A DNA stretch of 64,000 bases, taken from NCBI GenBank assembly GCA_035999365.1, contig DASYGT010000050.1:124001-188000 (forward strand). Reading direction: 5' to 3'. Position numbers and translations under genes: made by a program. Below are positions 58,587-64,000 of the stretch, piece after piece; position 1 is the first letter of the stretch; every line of letters starts with the position of its first letter. The notes beneath the pieces are model-generated. The model was not told the DNA's origin. It worked only from the letters and a program-made list of their open reading frames with translations, and ran no database searches. Source of the DNA: DASYGT01 sp035999365 (GTDB lineage Bacteria; Actinomycetota; Actinomycetes; Mycobacteriales; Jatrophihabitantaceae).

Positions 58587-59042
58587 ATGCCCGATCTGAA
58601 GGCTCGACTGCACGCCGATCTCACCACCGCCATGAAGGCTCGCGACGAGCTGACCACTGCGACTCTGCGCATGGCACTCACGGCCGTGACGAACGAGGAG
58701 GTCGCCGGCAAGCAGGCGCGCGAGCTGGGCGACGACGAGGTGCTCAAGGTACTTGCCCGCGAGGCGAAGAAGCGCCGTGAAGCGGCGGAGGCCTTCGACG
58801 CAGCTGATCGTGGCGAGCTGGCCCAACGCGAGCGAGACGAGCACAACGTCCTGGAGCGTTACCTGCCGGCTCAGCTCGACGACACGCAGCTGACCGCCAT
58901 CGTCCGGGCGGCTGTCACCGAAACGGGCGCGACGGGCATGCCCCAGATGGGCGCTGTCATGAAGATCGCCACCACGCAGGTGGCCGGCCGCGCAGACGGC
59001 AAGCGAGTCAGCGACGAGGTTCGGCGCCAGCTTGCCGGGTGA
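58587..59042 (+). CDS. GatB/YqeY-domain protein
   Basis: 151 residues. LKARLHADLTTAMKARDELTTATLRMAL and the C-terminal AVTETGATGMPQMGAVMKI with GRADGKRVSDEVRRQL match the YqeY family, related to the tRNA-binding tail of amidotransferase subunit GatB. Function in the cell is not well defined. Convergent with the penicillin-binding protein gene, 9 bases apart. Confidence 0.93.
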   Translation: MPDLKARLHADLTTAMKARDELTTATLRMALTAVTNEEVAGKQARELGDDEVLKVLAREAKKRREAAEAFDAADRGELAQRERDEHNVLERYLPAQLDDTQLTAIVRAAVTETGATGMPQMGAVMKIATTQVAGRADGKRVSDEVRRQLAG

Positions 59043-59051
59043 TGCCGCCGG

Positions 59052-61529
59052 TCAGCGGGTGGGAACGGTCGGCGGCGTCGGATGCGTCGGATGCGTCGGG
59101 GGCCCGCCCGTGCCACCCGGAATGGTCACCGTCCTCGTGGGCCTGCCGCCCGGCGTCTTCTTCGTCGGGGTTGGCGACGGCTTCGGCTTGTAGACGAGCT
59201 GCTTGATGCCGTTGCTCGGGCAGACGGTGATCGTGGCGCCCTTCGGCGCGAGCTCCGGCCCGGCGAAGGCGATCGTCCCCGCCGGCTGCTCGCTGGCGCA
59301 CGTCAGGGCGTTCGGAAGGTCGAGGTAAGCCATCTTGTACCCCGCGGCTGTCAGCTTGGCCTGCGCCTGCGCGACGTCGAGGCCGACGATCTGTGGCACC
59401 GGATCACCGAACTGGGGCGACTGGGGATCCGCCCATGACCATTGCTGATGCAGTAGAAGCGCGGAGAAGGAATCGAGCCATATCCCGGACGCGTAATCGC
59501 CATAAGCGTTGTCGGCTGGATTGCTGACACCCGGCAACGACGCGATCGCGTTCGACGGGCCGTTCGGGTTGAAGATCGCGGTGGCCGCCGTGAGGGTTGG
59601 TGTCATCCCGACGAACCACAATCCGGCGTTCTTCGTGCCCGCCCCACCGGTGACGGCGGTTCCCGTCTTCCCAGCGACGATGCTCCCACCCTGCGAGTAC
59701 CAGTTCTGGAACTTCTGCGTCGAGGTACCCCCCGAGCTGTGTGTGTCGTCGGCGAGGATGTTGACCGCCTGCGCCGCCACCTGCGGGCTCACAACGCGTA
59801 CGGCCGGACTCCGTTTGACCGATATCGACTTACCGTTCTCGTCGACGATCGAGAGGATCGGCGCCGGTGCGTTGAAGTTGCCGCCGTTCGCGATCGCGGC
59901 GTACGCACCTGCCAGCTCGAGCGGGCTCGTGCCCAAGCCGCTGCCGAGTGCGATGGGCAGCACGTACTGGTTGCTCACGATCTCCTGGGCAAGTGTGAGC
60001 TTGCTGGAGCTGTCGATCGGCTGCTTCAGACCGTTCATGCCGAGCTTGAGCGCCATATCGACGATCGGCTGCAGGTCGCAGGCGAAAAGCGTGTCGTCCA
60101 TTCCGACGAAGAAGGTGTTCGAGGACTTCGCAGTGGCGGTGCGCAGGCTCTCGTTGATGTTGTAGTGGACATTCGCGTCGCCGTTCTTGGCGGCAACCGT
60201 GCTGCTGTAACAGTTGGCCGGCAGGTAGCCCTGACCGTTCACATTGGTGCCTAGCGTCCATGTGTCCGGCACACCCGTCTGCAGCGCCGTGAGCAGCGAG
60301 AACAACTTGTAGGTCGACGCACCGGACGCGCTGTAGTTCGTGAAGTTGGGGACGACGGTGTGGCTGACGTCCTTCGCGTTCTTGCTCGTTCCGTAGATCT
60401 TGCTCGTCGTCATGGACGTGACGTTGCCGTTCCGGGGATCGACGGCCGGGATCACTGCGGTCATCGGCGAGGTGGCTGGGAACGCCGACCACAGATGCTG
60501 CTGCGCGCTGTTCTGCTGAGAAGCGTTAAGCGTGGTGACGACTTTGTAGCCACCAGTCGAGAGGTCGGTGATGCCCTGAACGTTCTGCAACCACGTCTCG
60601 GCGTAGTCGCAGAAGAAGCCGACGTTGAGGATCTTCGTGTTCGCGTTGGCGCATCCCTCGCGGACCAGGGGGGCCGACGTCGTCGCGAGGCGGACCGGTG
60701 TCGCCTTGTACTTGTCCGCGTCGGCCTGGCTGATGTCGTGCACAGCGACAAGGTTCTGCAGCACCTCGTTGCGCCGCGCCTTCGCCGCGTCGGGATAGCG
60801 GAACGGGTCGTACTCACTCGGCGCGCGGAGCAGCCCGACGAGCAGCGCCGATTCAGGGAGCGTCAGCTGCTCGACGTGCTTGTTGAAGTACGTCTGCGCT
60901 GCGCTCTCCACGCTGTAGGCGTTCTCGCCGAAGAACGCGATGTTGAGGTAGTTGTCGAGGATGGTGTCCTTCGACTCCTTCTTCGTGCCCTCGATGTAGA
61001 GCGCGCACTTGGCGTCCTCGATCTTGCGATTCAGGTTCTGATCGATCGCGGCCTGCTGCTTCTGCACGTCCGCACCGGCCTGGTAGTACCGGATCTGCTT
61101 GACGTACTGCATGGTCAGCGTCGAACCGCCCTGGGTCGCGCCCCCTGCGTTGCTGACTGCCGAACGCAGCAGGCCCCGCATGTCGACGCCGTGGTGGCTG
61201 TAGAAGCGGCGGTCCTCGGTGGCGACCAGGGCCTGCACCAGTATCGGCGGAATCGAGCTGAGCGGCACCGGCTGGCGGTCCTGCTTGAACACCCGTGCGA
61301 TCGCCGTCTTGCCGTCGCTCGCGTAGAAGGTGGTCGGCTGCGGTGGCTGGGTTTCCTGCAGGTTGCAGGTGGTGTTCAGGAACTTCGCTGCCTCATGCCG
61401 CCCGGCGAGCCCGAGCCCCCCGACGTAGGGAAGGAGCAGTCCGGCAGTGAGAACGGCGGCGGCAACGACGGCGCCGATCAGCTTGCCGACGGTGGGCCAG
61501 GGGTTCTGGTTTCCTGCGGAAGCTGCCAC
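59052..61529 (-). CDS. class A penicillin-binding protein with PASTA domain (PonA-like)
   Basis: 825-residue bifunctional peptidoglycan synthase. One transmembrane helix (about 17-40), GT51 domain with ATEDRRFYSHHGVD (catalytic Glu) and GGSTLTMQYVKQ, and transpeptidase domain with SxxK (SGASTYK), SxN (SSNTF) and KTG (AGKTGTA). A single PASTA domain (about 700-770, VPQIVGLDVAQAQAKL) and a Pro/Thr-rich tail follow. The order beside ArsA-like genes matches mycobacterial ponA2. GTG 61529 follows a possible -10 (TACCCT) by 8 bases. Confidence 0.95.
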   Translation of the reverse strand: MAASAGNQNPWPTVGKLIGAVVAAAVLTAGLLLPYVGGLGLAGRHEAAKFLNTTCNLQETQPPQPTTFYASDGKTAIARVFKQDRQPVPLSSIPPILVQALVATEDRRFYSHHGVDMRGLLRSAVSNAGGATQGGSTLTMQYVKQIRYYQAGADVQKQQAAIDQNLNRKIEDAKCALYIEGTKKESKDTILDNYLNIAFFGENAYSVESAAQTYFNKHVEQLTLPESALLVGLLRAPSEYDPFRYPDAAKARRNEVLQNLVAVHDISQADADKYKATPVRLATTSAPLVREGCANANTKILNVGFFCDYAETWLQNVQGITDLSTGGYKVVTTLNASQQNSAQQHLWSAFPATSPMTAVIPAVDPRNGNVTSMTTSKIYGTSKNAKDVSHTVVPNFTNYSASGASTYKLFSLLTALQTGVPDTWTLGTNVNGQGYLPANCYSSTVAAKNGDANVHYNINESLRTATAKSSNTFFVGMDDTLFACDLQPIVDMALKLGMNGLKQPIDSSSKLTLAQEIVSNQYVLPIALGSGLGTSPLELAGAYAAIANGGNFNAPAPILSIVDENGKSISVKRSPAVRVVSPQVAAQAVNILADDTHSSGGTSTQKFQNWYSQGGSIVAGKTGTAVTGGAGTKNAGLWFVGMTPTLTAATAIFNPNGPSNAIASLPGVSNPADNAYGDYASGIWLDSFSALLLHQQWSWADPQSPQFGDPVPQIVGLDVAQAQAKLTAAGYKMAYLDLPNALTCASEQPAGTIAFAGPELAPKGATITVCPSNGIKQLVYKPKPSPTPTKKTPGGRPTRTVTIPGGTGGPPTHPTHPTPPTVPTR

Positions 61530-61625
61530 GGGATACCAGGGTACGTGGGCAAGCCGGCCGAGCAGCCGGCCCCTCGGTACGGGCTCAGCCTGTGCGCCAG
61601 GCAGGCGATTGCTGGGCGCGCGCGA

Positions 61626-62759
61626 CTACCGGGTGAGCAGCTCACCGATCGCGCGCAGCCCCTCCAGATCGTGGACGTCGGCCGCCAGCGCCGGGACCTC
61701 GACGACGGGGACCTCAGGATGGGCTGCCGAGAACCGCTTGGCCATCCGGGCGTCGTGCTCGGCGGCCCCGGCGATCTCGGCGTGTACCCGCAAGGCGGTC
61801 TCTGCCAGGTTTCCTGCGGCCGACCGTGGCTTGCCGGCCAGCGCGTCAGCGCAGGCCTCGGCGCGGGCCGCCGACAGGGTCTGACCTCCCGGCACCGGTG
61901 CGGTGCGTCTCATCCGGTTCACCACCAGCCCGGCCAGCGGCATCCGCTCGGCTGACAGCCGCTCGACGAAGTAGGAAGCCTCGCGCAGCGCGTCGGGCTC
62001 CGGTGCCGCGACGACGACGAAGGCTGTGCCCGGAGTCTTGAGCAGTTCGTAGGTGTGCTGAGCGCGCTCACGGAATCCGCCGAACATCGACTCGAGCGCC
62101 GTCACGAAGGCTGACAGATCCCGGATCAGATCGCCGCCGAGGATGCGGGTGAACACCTTCGCGAACACGCCGACCGATGCCGTCATGACCTTGAGGTAGG
62201 CCTTCCCACCCGCCCGTGCCGGAGCGGTGAGCAGCCGGATCATTCGCCCGTCCAGGAAGCGACCGAGCCGGTTCGGGGCGTCAAGGAAGTCGAGCGCCGA
62301 TCGCGACGGTGGGGTATCGACAACGATGAGGTCCCACTCGTCCGCCGCGGCGAGCTGGCCGAGCTTCTCCATCGCCATGTATTCCTGCGTCCCGGCGAAG
62401 GACGAGGACAGCGACTGGTAGAAGGGGTTTTCGAAGATCTGCGCGGCCCGTTCGGGAGTCGAATGCTCGAGTACGACGTCGTCGAACGTCCGCTTCATGT
62501 CGAGCATCATCGCGAAAAGCTCACCCTTGGCGCCCTCGACGAGGCGCGGCGTGTTGTCTAGTTCGGTGAGCCCCATCGACTGCGCGAGCCGACGCGCCGG
62601 ATCGATGGTGAGTACGACCGTGCGCCGGCCCGCCTCGGCGCCGAGAAGTGCCATCGCCGCCGCGGTCGTCGTCTTGCCGACACCACCGCTGCCGCACGTC
62701 ACCACGATGCGCGTCGCGGGGTCGCGGACGAGCGCGCAGAGGTCGAGTGGATTGGTCAT
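61626..62759 (-). CDS. ArsA-like anion-transporting ATPase (second of pair)
   Basis: 377-residue deviant-Walker ATPase of the ArsA/GET3 class. P-loop VTCGSGGVGKTTTAAAM, switch TIDPARRLAQSMG and LIVVDTPPSRSALDFLDAP. In mycobacteria a similar adjacent pair (Rv3679/Rv3680) forms a complex implicated in envelope and stress functions. ATG 62759 overlaps the preceding gene by 4 bases (ATGA). No arsenic-resistance genes are present, so a chaperone or targeting role is likelier than arsenite export. Confidence 0.9.
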   Translation of the reverse strand: MTNPLDLCALVRDPATRIVVTCGSGGVGKTTTAAAMALLGAEAGRRTVVLTIDPARRLAQSMGLTELDNTPRLVEGAKGELFAMMLDMKRTFDDVVLEHSTPERAAQIFENPFYQSLSSSFAGTQEYMAMEKLGQLAAADEWDLIVVDTPPSRSALDFLDAPNRLGRFLDGRMIRLLTAPARAGGKAYLKVMTASVGVFAKVFTRILGGDLIRDLSAFVTALESMFGGFRERAQHTYELLKTPGTAFVVVAAPEPDALREASYFVERLSAERMPLAGLVVNRMRRTAPVPGGQTLSAARAEACADALAGKPRSAAGNLAETALRVHAEIAGAAEHDARMAKRFSAAHPEVPVVEVPALAADVHDLEGLRAIGELLTR

Positions 62760-63769
62760 GACTCGGGCACCGTGAACCTGGCCGCGAGTTGCTGTAGCTC
62801 GCCGAGCCCGACCGGCGGGTTCAGGTCGGGCAGCTCGATGCGTGGGGCTGCCACGGAGTCGAGTTCCCGGGCGTTCTCCACCTCGATCCGCTGACGCTCC
62901 GCATACGCCGACATCTCCTCGGCCAGCGGCGCGGCGTTCGTCACAGGCAGATTCACCTTGCGTAGGCCGGCTGCGAGCAACTTGACGTCGATGCTGCCGT
63001 CGACGTCGAGCAGTTCGGAATCGATCAGGGCGGGACGAGCGCGATTGACGATCACGGCGCCGATGTGGAAGCCGGACTCCGTCAGTTCGACCGCTGCGTC
63101 GAGCGTCTCCTGCACCGGCATCTCTTCCAGCAGGGTGACGAGATGCACGCAGGTCTGCGTGCCGTGCAGCAGCGTCATCACCCCCTCGCTCTGCCGGTTG
63201 ATGGGGCCGAACTTCGTCAGGCTCGCCACCTCCTGCGTGGCGTTGAGGAACTGCCGAATGCGCCCCGTCGGCGGCGCGTCGAGAACCACGGCGTCGTAGG
63301 CGAGGCGGCCGTCGGGGTTGGTGCGCGTCACCGATTCCTTCACCTTGCCGGTGAGCAGGACATCGCGTAGCCCCGGCGCGAGCGTCGTCACGAAGTCGAC
63401 CGCACCCATGCGCTTGAGCCCTCGGGCGGAGCGCTTCATGTTGTAGAACATTTCGAGGTACTCGATCATCGCCTCTTCGGCATCGATGGCGAGGCCCCAC
63501 AGCTGGCCGCCGTTCGCCGTGGTGGCAAGCCGGTGCTCGGCGTAGGAGAGCGCGGGGACGTCGAAGAGCTGCGCAATGGCCTGACGCCCCTCGACCTCGA
63601 TCAGCAGCACCTTGCGCCCACCACCGGCGAGGGCGAGGGCGAGGGCTGCCGCAACGGTGGTCTTGCCGGTGCCGCCCTTGCCGGTGACGACGTGCAGCCG
63701 GGTGGCAGTGGGTATGCCGTCGACCAACCTGCCCCTGACAGGCAGCGTGGCGGTGCGAATGGCAGCCAT
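62756..63769 (-). CDS. ArsA-like anion-transporting ATPase (first of pair)
   Basis: 337 residues. P-loop VVTGKGGTGKTTVAAALA, LLIEVEGRQAIAQLF in place of the DPA switch motif of its partner, and AVVLDAPPTGRIRQFLN. The changed switch suggests a division of labour within a heterodimer. TAGGCT 6 bases before ATG 63769 implies a leaderless start. Divergent from the RidA-family gene, as in mycobacteria. Confidence 0.9.
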   Translation of the reverse strand: MAAIRTATLPVRGRLVDGIPTATRLHVVTGKGGTGKTTVAAALALALAGGGRKVLLIEVEGRQAIAQLFDVPALSYAEHRLATTANGGQLWGLAIDAEEAMIEYLEMFYNMKRSARGLKRMGAVDFVTTLAPGLRDVLLTGKVKESVTRTNPDGRLAYDAVVLDAPPTGRIRQFLNATQEVASLTKFGPINRQSEGVMTLLHGTQTCVHLVTLLEEMPVQETLDAAVELTESGFHIGAVIVNRARPALIDSELLDVDGSIDVKLLAAGLRKVNLPVTNAAPLAEEMSAYAERQRIEVENARELDSVAAPRIELPDLNPPVGLGELQQLAARFTVPES

Positions 63770-63775
63770 CCGATC

Positions 63776-63781
63776 AGCCTA
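63776..63781 (-). promoter_or_regulatory. -10 box of the ArsA-like pair
   Basis: TAGGCT on the minus strand, 6 bases before ATG 63769; same hexamer and spacing as the metallophosphoesterase gene. Confidence 0.45.
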
Positions 63782-63844
63782 TGCGGGCCTAGCGCCTGAG
63801 CCCTGCTGAGGCCCACTTCGGCGCCGCAGATCACAGGTACCGGA

Positions 63845-63850
63845 TACGGT
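63845..63850 (+). promoter_or_regulatory. -10 box of the RidA-family gene
   Basis: TACGGT, 7 bases before ATG 63858, no ribosome-binding site between. Confidence 0.45.
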
Positions 63851-63857
63851 CAGCGTC

Positions 63858-64000
63858 ATGGCCTCTCCACTCTCGCGGCTGCGTGATCTCGGGATCGTCC
63901 TACCCGCCGTCGTACCGCCCGTCGCCGCCTATCTGCCCGCCGTCCGGTCGGGTCAGTTCGTCTACACCTCCGGTCAGCTGCCGATGGTCGACGGCGCCCT
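63858..64000 (+). CDS. RidA/YjgF-family protein (partial)
   Basis: The first 47 codons are present before the window ends. LRDLGIVLPAVVPPVAAYLPAVRSGQFVYTSGQLPMVDG is the N-terminal strand pattern of RidA-family (YER057c/YjgF) proteins, with the conserved VYTSGQLP segment. The family hydrolyses reactive enamine/imine intermediates. Location divergent from the ArsA-like pair matches the mycobacterial Rv3678c neighbourhood. Confidence 0.85.
   Translation, partial: MASPLSRLRDLGIVLPAVVPPVAAYLPAVRSGQFVYTSGQLPMVDGA

Noticed and set aside
61626..62759. Arsenite efflux operon
   Set aside because: The ArsA-like ATPases lack ArsB, ArsR, ArsC or ArsD neighbours, and the synteny matches the mycobacterial chaperone-like pair.

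Overview
The window is chromosomal DNA from a high-GC actinobacterium. The evidence is the base composition, frequent GTG starts, small SRP RNA, mycosin-type protease, paired ArsA-like ATPases and the order of housekeeping genes. The tyrA, tadA, tRNA-Ser, SRP RNA, dnaX, ybaB, recR, leuA, ask, asd and ponA/ArsA/RidA order resembles the corresponding arc of mycobacterial and Frankia-like chromosomes. The species cannot be named from the sequence. I see no prophage, insertion sequence or CRISPR array.

Layout. 1-2720: tyrA (minus), two tandem TadA-associated paralogues, tadA and tRNA-Ser(CGA). 2792-6004: a signalling operon made of a receiver-PP2C phosphatase, a CHASE3 histidine kinase and a single-domain receiver, ending in three tandem 27-bp hairpin repeats. 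6089-11163: a small protein, topoisomerase IB, an alpha/beta hydrolase, an MFS transporter, tRNA-Ser(GGA) and a secreted beta-helix protein. 11185-17492: SRP RNA, dnaX, a lipoprotein amidase, ybaB, recR, a membrane-anchored protein and a mycosin-like protease. 17498-19429: leuA with an apparent attenuator (26-codon leader ORF plus hairpin). 19478-20482: gmd. 20587-23711: a GABA-type catabolic operon (aldehyde dehydrogenase, stand-alone biotinyl carrier, aminotransferase). 23781-26071: ask-asd. 26080-27093: a DUF559 nuclease-like gene bracketed by two related palindromes. 27114-28287: def and a low-molecular-weight tyrosine phosphatase.

28452-57470 is a large surface-polysaccharide locus. It holds a polyprenyl-phosphate glycosyl-1-phosphate transferase, several glycosyltransferases, a flippase, an O-antigen-ligase/polymerase-like protein, a Wzz-BY-kinase fusion, and nucleotide-sugar enzymes (fcl with the distant gmd; UDP-glucuronate decarboxylase; a GDP-mannose epimerase-like enzyme). 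Its decoration enzymes are unusually rich: four FkbM methyltransferases in two subfamilies, one other methyltransferase, three left-handed beta-helix acyltransferases, a sulfotransferase, two tandem SGNH-like proteins, and an ACP/AMP-ligase/ketoreductase set. Envelope proteins (a sortase-signal-like protein, DUF4012, MmpS-like) and an MBL hydrolase close it. I infer a Wzx/Wzy-type pathway making a fucose- and probably pentose-containing glycan that is heavily methylated and acylated and possibly sulfated. The kinase and the tyrosine phosphatase are a plausible on/off pair at opposite edges of the locus.

57515-64000 returns to housekeeping: tRNA-Pro(CGG), a metallophosphoesterase, YqeY, a PASTA class A penicillin-binding protein, two ArsA-like ATPases and the start of a RidA-family gene. 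A recurring signal is a TAnnnT -10 box 6-8 bases before a start codon with no Shine-Dalgarno, which suggests many leaderless transcripts.
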